Made by a program: the position numbers and the translations under genes
Notes under the pieces: generated by a model
What the model saw: the letters and a program-made list of their open reading frames with translations, nothing else
Told to the model about the DNA's origin: nothing
Database searches by the model: none
Assembly (NCBI GenBank): GCA_022783665.1
Contig: JALFZJ010000034.1
Span: forward strand, 1 to 41,591
Direction of reading: 5' to 3'
Length of the DNA stretch: 41,591 nucleotides
Source of the DNA: Arcanobacterium sp.
Lineage (GTDB): Bacteria > Actinomycetota > Actinomycetes > Actinomycetales > Actinomycetaceae
In this document: positions 1-7,317 of the stretch, in pieces
Position numbering within the stretch: the stretch's first letter is position 1
Layout: every line of letters begins with the position of its first letter

Positions 1-37
1 GGCAGTGTTTCTTGTTCGATCCCATACCCACCAGTAT

Positions 38-190
38 GAAACCGACTTTCATCACCACTTTTCCCCGTCACCACGCGCGAAAACCGGAACGAAATCAATA
101 ACTTATGTCCAACCAAAAACTCGAGTCGAAACGACTTTTCATCGACTTTTCCCCACCACACCAACGAAAAACAGGAAAAACATCAATAAC
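38..190. repeat. Two-copy diverged direct repeat
   Basis: Copy A is about 38-102 and copy B about 128-190. Both begin with GAAACcGACTTT/GAAACGACTTTT, continue with CATC..ACTTTTCCCC and an ACCAC core, and end in an A-rich segment closing with ATCAATAAC. Copy B also has an internal repeat of GACTTTTC. The period is about 90 bp and the copies differ by several substitutions and small gaps. I do not recognise the element. It could be a dispersed non-coding repeat or part of a repeat family that continues left of the window. Confidence 0.55.
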
Positions 191-284
191 AATCGTCCTA
201 TAGCCCCGTTTATCTCGGGTTAAGAGTTGAGAGTTAAGGGTTAAGAGTGTGCCTATGCGGCGGGTGTGTGCTGAGGCGCGCAGC

Positions 285-319
285 GGGGGCAGAGTTATCA
301 TGGTTGAAACTCTGCCCCC
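285..319. terminator. Strong hairpin, possible terminator
   Basis: Perfect inverted repeat: GGGGGCAGAGTT (285-296), an 11-nt loop, then AACTCTGCCCCC (308-319). No T-tract follows on either strand, so a classical intrinsic terminator is not proven. It may terminate a transcript entering from the left of the window, or be a structured RNA element. Confidence 0.45.
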
Positions 320-550
320 ACTGTTAAGGGAGGACGCCGAACCCGAAAGCGCCAGTCGGCGCGTATGCCGCTCGTAGCGGCTAATTATTGGAGCCCGGGG
401 CTTCGCGATCCGACGTCGTAACTCAATAATAGCTCATTTCGTGTCGACCGCCACTTTATTTGCGATCTTCTTTCCGTTCTTTTACCTCCTGCGCACAGGA
501 AGATCGAGTAGTTTTTCCACATAATGGCTAAATCATGGCAAGATTGAGCT

Positions 551-1465
551 GTGAGTCAACCACCAGAGCCGAGATCCACAAGCGGCGCGAGCGATTCTGT
601 GGGTGCGTATCCGCTTCACAAACGCATCGCAGGGCAGCCGCCGTCATACGCCGCCGCTCCGGCTCAGGGCCGCAGTGAGCAGCCAGCCGTGGCTGATCTC
701 GCATCCGCCACCTCACCTGAATTAGTGGCAGGAAAGCCAAAACCAAGCCCACATGACGTCGTCGCCACGCGAATCGTCATAGCCCTCGTCGGAAGTGCTT
801 GCCTTATCGTCGGGGCGCTCACAAACTCAGTATTCCTCGGTGTGGCGATCTTTATCTGTGGAGTAGTGGTAGCCGCAGGTTGGGCAATGCTACTTGGCTT
901 ACCAAACAAGAGCACGCCGAAGTATCCTCTCCTTGCTGTGCTCGTGGTGGCACTCGTCACCGCTTTGCTCTCCACGCCAAATGCGTCCACCTTTATCGTT
1001 GCTGGCTCGCTGGTGGCTGTTTTCCTCACCGAGATGTTTCGCCGTGATGGCCGCACAGATCTGGTGGAACAGATCTCAGGCACGTATGTGGGCTGTATTC
1101 TCATCGTTTCGCTCACCATGTGGGTGCATGTGATCCCTGCGAAACATGGCACAGAAATCGCTATTACTGCCGCCGTCATCACTGCCGGCGTAGCAGTAAT
1201 TAACGCTTTTGAGACTCGCTCAGTCACAGTGCTTTCGGTGGTAAACGGCCTTGTGATCGGTGTTGTGGCCTCCTATGCGCTCCACCTTGAAACGATTTTC
1301 GGGGTACTCCTCGCACTCGGGGCGGTGATGGCGTATCGCCTCACCGCCCGTGCAGTGAAAAACCTTCCCCGACCTTCGCCTGCGGCTTCTGGAGCTGCGC
1401 GTGCTTTCATCCCATTTTGTGCTCTAGGCGTGATCAGCTTCGTACTTCAAGAGGTTCTCACATAG
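551..1465 (+). CDS. Polytopic membrane protein of unknown function
   Basis: The GTG start gives 304 residues. No clear Shine-Dalgarno sequence precedes it, so the start is provisional. Residues 1 to about 65 are Pro/Ser/Ala-rich and probably disordered and cytoplasmic. From about residue 70 there are roughly eight hydrophobic segments (for example IVIALVGSACLIVGAL and YPLLAVLVVALVTALL), with few charges between them. The last segment ends almost at the C-terminus. I recognise no catalytic motif or family. It lies 9 bp upstream of the nitrobindin-like gene, so it may be co-transcribed with the nitrobindin/ygfZ/dtd group. Integral membrane location is seen in the sequence; any transport or biosynthetic role would be a guess. 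Confidence 0.8.
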   Translation: MSQPPEPRSTSGASDSVGAYPLHKRIAGQPPSYAAAPAQGRSEQPAVADLASATSPELVAGKPKPSPHDVVATRIVIALVGSACLIVGALTNSVFLGVAIFICGVVVAAGWAMLLGLPNKSTPKYPLLAVLVVALVTALLSTPNASTFIVAGSLVAVFLTEMFRRDGRTDLVEQISGTYVGCILIVSLTMWVHVIPAKHGTEIAITAAVITAGVAVINAFETRSVTVLSVVNGLVIGVVASYALHLETIFGVLLALGAVMAYRLTARAVKNLPRPSPAASGAARAFIPFCALGVISFVLQEVLT

Positions 1466-1474
1466 CCTAGACGT

Positions 1475-2086
1475 ATGGTGATGAGACTTCCGAGCAATCT
1501 GGCTCCAGAAAACTATCCACTCGCATGGCTGATCGATTCGTGGCAAGGTGGTGGAATCTTACAATACGAAAACGTCCAGCCCGCTGCCTATGTGCATGAG
1601 CTTCGCATCGACGCATCAGACCACGGCCCATACCTCCATATCGATTCGCGCGTGTGGCTCGCTGAGGAGCCTGCGCATGCCGTAAACAAAGAAGCATCTG
1701 GCCTGGATACCTATAACTCGCTGACCAAAGGTGAACTTTGGGCTCAAAGCTCAGGCTTTTTGAGAGTGGATCCTGAAGCGGTGGTACGTGAAGACGGCGC
1801 CGCTCAGCTTGATGCCACGATCAGTTCACCTGTTGGGACGGCTCAGGTATGGGTGGGTCTGATTAAAGGGCCACAGCTTCAGCTCGTCACGGATGCGATC
1901 GCCCGATCCGGCTCTGGCGCACAGCTCGACGCTGCGAAACTCGTGGCAGGATACGTGGAATCCGATCTTTTCTACGCATACGATATGGAAGCTTTTGGTT
2001 TCGAGATGCAGCCCTATATCGCTGGGCGCCTATCGCGCACCTTCGACGATACTGTAGACGGCGTAGCGTCGGCTGAGGAGGAATAG
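1475..2086 (+). CDS. Nitrobindin-like FABP-fold protein (DUF1794), heme His absent
   Basis: A 203-residue protein resembling the nitrobindin / FABP-like beta-barrel family, whose canonical members bind ferric heme and can isomerise peroxynitrite. The N-terminal family motif GxWxGxG appears as D-S-W-Q-G-G-G (residues 21-27), with the first Gly lost. The C-terminal segment that normally reads roughly LQPHLxAxLxR, and supplies the axial His, reads M-Q-P-Y-I-A-G-R-L-S-R. Tyr181 therefore stands in the ligand position. Such members are usually classed as ferric-nitrobindin-like proteins. The ATG start has only a poor ribosome site. The stop overlaps the ygfZ start by one base, which fits the frequent actinobacterial pairing of these two genes. 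It probably binds a different ligand or coordinates heme through Tyr. Confidence 0.8.
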   Translation: MVMRLPSNLAPENYPLAWLIDSWQGGGILQYENVQPAAYVHELRIDASDHGPYLHIDSRVWLAEEPAHAVNKEASGLDTYNSLTKGELWAQSSGFLRVDPEAVVREDGAAQLDATISSPVGTAQVWVGLIKGPQLQLVTDAIARSGSGAQLDAAKLVAGYVESDLFYAYDMEAFGFEMQPYIAGRLSRTFDDTVDGVASAEEE

Positions 2087-3213
2087 TGGGCGAGGAGGTT
2101 TTTAACGGCGTTTCGATGAGTGACGGCGGCGTCGTATTTGACGGCGAACAGGTACCTTCCCATTTCGGCAATCCTTTTCGAGAAGAAGAGGAACTACGCG
2201 AAGGGCGAGCCTTTACGGATCTGAGCTTTCTTGAAGCAGTGGAAGTAAGCGGGCCAGATCGGCTGAGCTGGCTACACAATTTCGCAACGGCTGATTTTCT
2301 CTCTGCCACTCCAGGCATGAGTTTTGAAACGATTATTCTCGATCCGAATGGGCATATCGACTTCGCTGCTGCCGTGGCGGTGCGTGATGAGGCGCTTATG
2401 CTCATTGTGGATCGAGGTGAGGTGCAGCGTCTCTTCGCTTTCCTTGAGTCGATGAAGTTCATGTTGCGCGTGGAAAACACAGTGCGTGAGATTGCAGTAT
2501 TCGGAACGCAAACCTCAGCCGCTCAAGTGCCAGACTCCGCACGCAAGCTTGCCGCGGCCGTCTGGGAAGACCCATGGCCTCATACGAGTCCAGGCGGAGC
2601 GCATTACGGGATTCCAGATGAGGAGCATCCCGCATTCCACCACCACCGCACACTGATCATTGCTGATTCTTCACGCCATGACGACGTGCGCGCCGCGTTG
2701 AGTGCCGCAGGGTTTACGCCTGCCGGTTTTATGGCTTGGGAAGCCTCACGCATTGTGGATTTCCGGCCGCGCCCAGCCACGGAAATTGTGGAGCGTGCAC
2801 TCCCACATGAACTTGACTGGATCCGTACGGCAGTGCATCTCAACAAAGGCTGCTACCGTGGCCAAGAAACGGTAGCGAAACTGGTGAACCTTGGAAAACC
2901 ACCGCGCCGGCTTGTGTTTCTTTATCTTGAGGGAGGCGAAAATGATCTTCCTCCTCACGGCACACCGGTTAAACTTGGCGAAAGGCCGGTAGGGGTGGTG
3001 ACGTCGTCTGCACGGGATGCCGAAGCAGGGCCTGTAGCGCTCGCGATCATCAAACGAACAGTGAAACTGGGCGATGTGCTCACGGTCGGAGAGTTCATTG
3101 CTACGCAGGAAGCGATTGTGGATCCGCAAGGGAAGTCGAGTGTATCTCCGCAGGAGCGCCCAGGCGCGGAGTTTCGCCAGGCGCAACGCCTATCTGAATT
3201 CGGCGCACGTTAG
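2086..3213 (+). CDS. ygfZ: Folate-binding YgfZ/GcvT-like protein
   Basis: The protein has 375 residues. The family signature KGCYRGQE is at residues 254-261; its Cys is the conserved residue of YgfZ-type proteins. YgfZ (IBA57 in eukaryotes) is a tetrahydrofolate-binding factor that helps build or repair certain Fe-S enzymes. Residues about 40-130 and 200-265 match the GcvT-like fold, followed by a C-terminal barrel. The GTG start at 2086 is supported by AGGAGG at 2076-2081 and shares one base with the preceding stop, so translational coupling is likely. The ATG ten codons later has no ribosome site. The last 30 residues are polar and probably flexible. Confidence 0.9.
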   Translation: MGEEVFNGVSMSDGGVVFDGEQVPSHFGNPFREEEELREGRAFTDLSFLEAVEVSGPDRLSWLHNFATADFLSATPGMSFETIILDPNGHIDFAAAVAVRDEALMLIVDRGEVQRLFAFLESMKFMLRVENTVREIAVFGTQTSAAQVPDSARKLAAAVWEDPWPHTSPGGAHYGIPDEEHPAFHHHRTLIIADSSRHDDVRAALSAAGFTPAGFMAWEASRIVDFRPRPATEIVERALPHELDWIRTAVHLNKGCYRGQETVAKLVNLGKPPRRLVFLYLEGGENDLPPHGTPVKLGERPVGVVTSSARDAEAGPVALAIIKRTVKLGDVLTVGEFIATQEAIVDPQGKSSVSPQERPGAEFRQAQRLSEFGAR

Positions 3214-3366
3214 GCTGCAATAGGCGGCGGTAGGTGCGGCCAAGAGGCTCGAACTACGGCAAGCACGTAAGGCAAGCGGCGTCATCGCGAGTGAACTGTG
3301 CAAAATGGCTGAGCTGCACGGCAATGATGGAGCCGTACAAGAAATGATGTATGTGAAGGGCAGGAT

Positions 3367-3834
3367 ATGCGGGCAGTAATACAGCGAGTGCGAAGTGCAC
3401 GAGTGACTGTGACGGATGAGGACACTGGGAGGCGCGAAGTCGCTGGTGAAATCGGTGCCGGCTTGTGTGTACTAGTGGGTATCACCCACGATGATTCTCC
3501 CAAGGAAGTGGAAAAAATCGCTCGTAAGATTGCACAGCTTAAACTACTTCGCGCACCTGACGGATCCGACGATCATAGTGCACGTGTTGGGGCTGAAGAG
3601 ATTGCTGCGTCCGTGCTGCTTGTATCGCAATTCACCCTGTATGCAGATGTGCGCAAAGGGAAGAAACCCTCATGGAGCCACGCCGCGCCAGGCTCGATAG
3701 CCGAGCCGATCTTCAATCAACTCGCCGATGCCGTACGAGCGTATGGATTGCACGTAGAAACGGGCCGTTTTGGAGCCATGATGGATGTGGAGCTCATCAA
3801 TGATGGGCCTTTTACCATCATCGCCGAGGCATAA
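3367..3834 (+). CDS. dtd: D-aminoacyl-tRNA deacylase
   Basis: Dtd hydrolyses D-amino acids, and mischarged glycine, from tRNA in the cytoplasm as a dimer. The 155 residues begin with the family hallmark MRAVIQRV. They contain the active-site motif SQFTLYAD (residues 87-94) and the Gly-cisPro region NDGP (145-148). A short charged insertion near residues 17-24 makes it slightly longer than many relatives. An AGGG-type ribosome site lies just upstream of the ATG. A 153-bp spacer separates it from ygfZ, and I see no gene in that spacer. The family assignment is firm. Confidence 0.95.
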   Translation: MRAVIQRVRSARVTVTDEDTGRREVAGEIGAGLCVLVGITHDDSPKEVEKIARKIAQLKLLRAPDGSDDHSARVGAEEIAASVLLVSQFTLYADVRKGKKPSWSHAAPGSIAEPIFNQLADAVRAYGLHVETGRFGAMMDVELINDGPFTIIAEA

Positions 3835-3842
3835 TGCCCACT

Positions 3843-3888
3843 CTCACGCCAGTGGCGAAATTAGAAAATGAATTGAACTGGCGAGAGT
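3843..3888. promoter_or_regulatory. Candidate ClgR-type operator and inverted repeat upstream of clpC
   Basis: CGC-CAGTG-GCG at 3847-3857 is an 11-bp near-perfect palindrome with the CGC-N5-GCG spacing typical of actinobacterial ClgR boxes (CGCYNNNRGCG). It lies about 90 bp upstream of clpC, a known ClgR target in Streptomyces and corynebacteria. A second half, ACTGGCGAGAGT (3877-3888), mirrors ACTCTCacGCCAGT at 3840-3853, so a larger imperfect inverted repeat spans the region and could also act as a dtd terminator. The assignment rests on pattern and location only. Confidence 0.4.
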
Positions 3889-3943
3889 TAAGGTATTAGC
3901 AGTGAAACCCGAGTATCGGGTTATATGACGAAGGAGAAACACG

Positions 3944-6484
3944 TTGTTTGAAAGGTTTACTGATCGTGCGCGGCGAGTTATCGTGCTCGCACAGGAAGAA
4001 GCTCGTGGCCTCAAGCACAACTACCTCGGCACGGAGCATATCCTTCTCGGCCTAATCAAAGAAGGCGAGGGCGTGGCAGCAAAAGCTCTCGAATCTCTCG
4101 ATATTAGCTTCGATGCTGTGCGCGAACAGGTTGTAGACATTATCGGTGAAGGCCAAGAGCAGCCCACCGGCCATATTCCGTTCACCCCACGTGCGAAGAA
4201 AGTGCTGGAGTACGCGATGCGTGAAGGCCTCCAGCTTGGGCATTCGTATATTGGCACCGAGCATCTTTTGCTTGGATTATGCCGTGAACAAGACGGCGTA
4301 GCGGCGCAGGTACTCACAAAGCTGGGTGCAGATGTACAGAAGGTACGCAACCAGGTGACGCAGCTACTCTCGGGCTATCAGGACAAGGAAGCTGTGGGCG
4401 TCGGTGCGGGCAGCCAGCGCGAGGGCGTCAGAGCCAGTTCGACGATCCTCGATCAGTTCGGGCGCAATCTTACGCAATCCGCGCGCGACAACAAGCTTGA
4501 CCCTGTGATTGGGCGTCACTCAGAAACCCAGCGGGTGATGCAGGTGCTCAGCCGCCGTACAAAGAACAATCCAGTACTTATAGGCGAGCCAGGTGTAGGC
4601 AAGACGGCGGTGGTGGAAGGTCTCGCTCAAGCGATAGCCGGCGGGGACGTGCCAGAGACGCTCAAAGAAAAGCAGCTCTACTCTCTTGATATGGGCTCGC
4701 TTGTGGCTGGTTCGCGCTATCGTGGCGACTTTGAAGATCGAATGAAAAAGATCCTCAAAGAGATCAACACCCGTGGCGATATTATTCTGTTTATCGACGA
4801 AATCCATACCCTTGTGGGGGCCGGAGCTGCAGAAGGTGCATTGGATGCGGCGTCTTTGCTCAAACCGATGATGGCCCGCGGCGAACTCCAAGTAATTGGT
4901 GCAACCACGCTCGATGAGTACCGTAAGTACATCGAAAAGGATGCCGCTTTGGAACGCCGTTTCCAGCCGATCCAGGTGGAGCAGCCAACCGTGAAAGAAA
5001 CGATCGCGATTTTGGAAGGATTGCGTGATCGCTACGAAGCGTTCCACCGCGTTACCATCACGGACGAAGCTCTTGAGGCTGCAGCGGTGCTTTCCGATCG
5101 TTACATTAACGATCGCTTCTTGCCAGATAAAGCAATCGATTTGATTGACGAAGCGGGCGCTCGCCTTGCGATTCGGAAGATGACGGCGCCACCAGAGCTG
5201 CGCGAACTAGACGAAGAGATCGCGAAGGTGCGTGGCGAAAAGGAAGCCGCTATTGACGGCCAAGATTTCGAAAAAGCTGCAGCGTTACGCGATCAGGAGC
5301 ATCAGCTCACTGAGAAGCGTGACGAGCGTGAAAAGGCGTGGAAAGACGGCGATCTTGACGCTGTATCCGTGGTAGATGAGGATCTGATTGCTGAGGTTCT
5401 TTCGATGAGCACGGGTATTCCGGTATTCAAGCTCACCGAAGCAGAGTCGGCCAAGCTGTTGCGTATGGAAGAAGAGCTTCATAAGCGCGTGATTGGCCAA
5501 GACGAAGCCGTTAAAGCGATTTCTCAGGCGATTCGGCGTTCACGAGCCGGTTTGAAAGATCCGAACCGCCCAGGTGGTTCCTTTATTTTCGCTGGCCCTA
5601 CCGGCGTCGGTAAGACGGAGCTTGCGAAGGCTCTCGCCGAATTCTTGTTCGGTGATGAAGATGCGCTGATCACTCTTGATATGTCTGAGTATCAGGAAAA
5701 GCATACGGTATCTAGACTATTCGGTGCCCCTCCGGGATATGTGGGATATGACGAAGGTGGCCAGCTCACAGAAAAGGTGCGCCGTAAGCCATTCTCCGTG
5801 GTACTCTTCGACGAGGTGGAAAAGGCGCATCAGGATTTGTTTAACTCTTTGTTGCAGATCCTCGAAGAGGGGCGTCTGACGGATTCGCAGGGTCGCATCG
5901 TTGACTTCAAGAATACGATCATTATTATGACCACCAACCTTGGCACCAAGGATATTGCTAAGGGAGTGACGACGGGCTTCCAGTTCGATCAGGATACAGG
6001 CACATCGTATGAGCGTATGAAGAACCGTGTGCGAGAAGAATTGAAGAACCACTTCCGCCCAGAGTTCCTCAACCGTGTAGACGATATGATTGTGTTCCCA
6101 CAGCTCGAACGTGATGAGATTCTGCAGATTGTGGATCTTATGATCGCGAAGCTTGATCGGCGTCTTGCTGATAAGGGGATGTCGATTGCGCTATCCCAAG
6201 ATGCCAAGGAACTTCTTGCAGATCGCGGTTACGATCCTGTGCTTGGTGCGCGCCCACTGCGCCGCGCTATTCAGCGTGATATTGAGGATGTGCTGTCTGA
6301 GAAGTTGCTGTTCGGTGAGTTCACATCAGGGCAGACGATCGTGGTGGATGTAGACAAGGACGATATTCCGATGAGTTTCACTTTCACAGGGCATGATTCG
6401 GATTATCAGTTGCCTGAAGGTGTGGAACCTGCAGATGCTGCGGAGCGTATTGATGGCTTAGTGAAGGCGGACGCTGACAACTAG
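3944..6484 (+). CDS. clpC: ATP-dependent Clp protease ATPase subunit ClpC
   Basis: An 846-residue HSP100/AAA+ unfoldase that feeds substrates into the ClpP peptidase. The N-terminal Clp_N repeats start at residues about 4 and 80. Walker A motifs GEPGVGKT (214-221) and GPTGVGKT (551-558) mark the D1 and D2 ATPase modules. A UVR-like helical middle segment (about 420-465) separates them and is the ClpC hallmark. The C-terminal D2-small domain follows. The start is TTG at 3944, preceded by AAGGAG at 3930-3935. It yields the canonical [12 protein letters not shown]-terminus, so this rare start is credible. It is monocistronic, with a terminator downstream. A ClgR-like box upstream suggests stress regulation. 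Confidence 0.97.
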   Translation: MFERFTDRARRVIVLAQEEARGLKHNYLGTEHILLGLIKEGEGVAAKALESLDISFDAVREQVVDIIGEGQEQPTGHIPFTPRAKKVLEYAMREGLQLGHSYIGTEHLLLGLCREQDGVAAQVLTKLGADVQKVRNQVTQLLSGYQDKEAVGVGAGSQREGVRASSTILDQFGRNLTQSARDNKLDPVIGRHSETQRVMQVLSRRTKNNPVLIGEPGVGKTAVVEGLAQAIAGGDVPETLKEKQLYSLDMGSLVAGSRYRGDFEDRMKKILKEINTRGDIILFIDEIHTLVGAGAAEGALDAASLLKPMMARGELQVIGATTLDEYRKYIEKDAALERRFQPIQVEQPTVKETIAILEGLRDRYEAFHRVTITDEALEAAAVLSDRYINDRFLPDKAIDLIDEAGARLAIRKMTAPPELRELDEEIAKVRGEKEAAIDGQDFEKAAALRDQEHQLTEKRDEREKAWKDGDLDAVSVVDEDLIAEVLSMSTGIPVFKLTEAESAKLLRMEEELHKRVIGQDEAVKAISQAIRRSRAGLKDPNRPGGSFIFAGPTGVGKTELAKALAEFLFGDEDALITLDMSEYQEKHTVSRLFGAPPGYVGYDEGGQLTEKVRRKPFSVVLFDEVEKAHQDLFNSLLQILEEGRLTDSQGRIVDFKNTIIIMTTNLGTKDIAKGVTTGFQFDQDTGTSYERMKNRVREELKNHFRPEFLNRVDDMIVFPQLERDEILQIVDLMIAKLDRRLADKGMSIALSQDAKELLADRGYDPVLGARPLRRAIQRDIEDVLSEKLLFGEFTSGQTIVVDVDKDDIPMSFTFTGHDSDYQLPEGVEPADAAERIDGLVKADADN

Positions 6485-6518
6485 TCTGTGAATACGTCAG
6501 ATTACAGTGTAGATTAAA

Positions 6519-6556
6519 GTGTGGGTGTGCCTGCTTGGTGGCGGGCGCACCCACAC
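6519..6556 (+). terminator. Terminator after clpC
   Basis: A 16-bp stem (6519-6534 pairing with 6541-6556, two G-U wobbles) closes a 6-nt loop 35 bp after the clpC stop. It is followed by the moderately T-rich GGTTATGTTTCCCT. It fits an intrinsic terminator separating clpC from the marR gene. Confidence 0.8.
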
Positions 6557-6861
6557 GGTTATGTTTCCCTATAGATGCATTTATAGATGTATTTGGGGCA
6601 CGTCGCTGCTACTCAGTGCGCACCGATTCCTGCTTGAGCGGTGAATCGCAGCTAATTGTGCTAGTTTTAGTATTCGGTATAAGCTAGATTGTCTACATAA
6701 GGCACGTCACATTCAGTGAATGCGGCTAGCTTGCATTGCGGGCAGCGGTGAAACACGTGACCGCAATGGTGCGGAAAGCCGTGCGAGGCGCGGTGCTGCG
6801 CAAGGATGGGCGAAGAAAAGAGTACTTGGACGGGCTCGCAAGAGCTGGTGATTGAGGGAAG
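6557..6861 (+). promoter_or_regulatory. marR promoter and long structured leader
   Basis: Candidate -35 TTGTGC (6656-6661), a 16-bp spacer and -10 TATAAG (6678-6683) would place the transcript start near 6690 and leave a leader of about 170 nt. The palindrome CATTCAGTGAATG (6710-6722) lies just downstream, in a position where a MarR dimer could repress. CATTGCGG at 6732-6739 can pair with CCGCAATG around 6760-6768, so the leader is probably folded. Nothing identifiable as a known riboswitch is seen. Confidence 0.4.
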
Positions 6862-7317
6862 ATGGCACAGGAGAAAAAGATCAATTTGCATCCTGCGAGT
6901 TTACAGTTGAGCAAGATTTTTTCGAACATCAACCGGCTTGAGCAGGAGATCGCTCAAGACCTCGGCATCAACTTTACTGATTTCCGTGCGCTTTCAGTGT
7001 TGACGCGCTCTGGATCGATTCCGGTAGGGCACTTGGCGAAAGCAATTGGAGCAACAGCTGCTACGACCACTGCCGTACTTAACCGGATGGAGGCGCGCGG
7101 TTATATTAAGCGTGAGCATTCGAACCATGATCGCCGCGAAGTGTATGTAGAGATCAGCTCTGAGGCCACCAATCGCTTGAACTCCATTCTGACTACGCCT
7201 ATTGCCGAGATCGATGGCTATGTGAGCAGTATCGATCCCAATGAGCAGACGGCGGTGACGGTGTATCTCGAAAAGGTCAATCGCGCTCTCGAAGACTATC
7301 TCGCGAGCCGATCCTAG
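6862..7317 (+). CDS. MarR-family transcriptional regulator
   Basis: A 151-residue winged-helix protein. The DNA-binding core (about residues 30-100) has the MarR layout: FTDFRALSVL, the recognition-helix region AKAIGATAATTTAVLNRMEARGYIKR, and a wing with the typical NHDRREVYVEI (DxR) element at about 88-98. Dimerisation helices lie at both ends. GAGGGAAG before the ATG serves as ribosome site. It probably autoregulates through the 13-bp palindrome in its leader. The downstream gene converges on it and shares the CTAG at 7314-7317 as overlapping stop codons. The ligand cannot be inferred. Confidence 0.92.
   Translation: MAQEKKINLHPASLQLSKIFSNINRLEQEIAQDLGINFTDFRALSVLTRSGSIPVGHLAKAIGATAATTTAVLNRMEARGYIKREHSNHDRREVYVEISSEATNRLNSILTTPIAEIDGYVSSIDPNEQTAVTVYLEKVNRALEDYLASRS

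Larger units (their letters stand above)
1..550. other. Gene-free leading region
   Basis: No credible coding region is visible. The left half is A/C-rich and holds a diverged direct repeat (about 38-102 and 128-190). Positions 222-248 carry short direct repeats of the type GTTAAGAG/GTTGAGAG. A perfect 12-bp hairpin lies at 285-319. The right part (about 330-550) is probably the upstream region of the membrane-protein gene at 551, but I cannot place a convincing promoter. The short reading frames here mostly encode the repeats and are rich in His, Thr and Asn, which is not protein-like. Confidence 0.5.

Noticed and set aside
11-35. GTTCGATCC followed by ACCCACCA, resembling a tRNA T-loop and CCA end
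   Set aside because: The flanking bases do not form a T stem and no other tRNA arm is present.
5-223. 72-residue reading frame at the window start
   Set aside because: It simply translates the direct repeat, has odd composition (His/Thr/Asn/Pro), and lacks a ribosome site.
6667-6891. Minus-strand 74-residue frame with several Cys/His (CxxC)
   Set aside because: It overlaps the marR start and the likely marR promoter in antisense, has no ribosome site, and the CxxC spacing can arise by chance.
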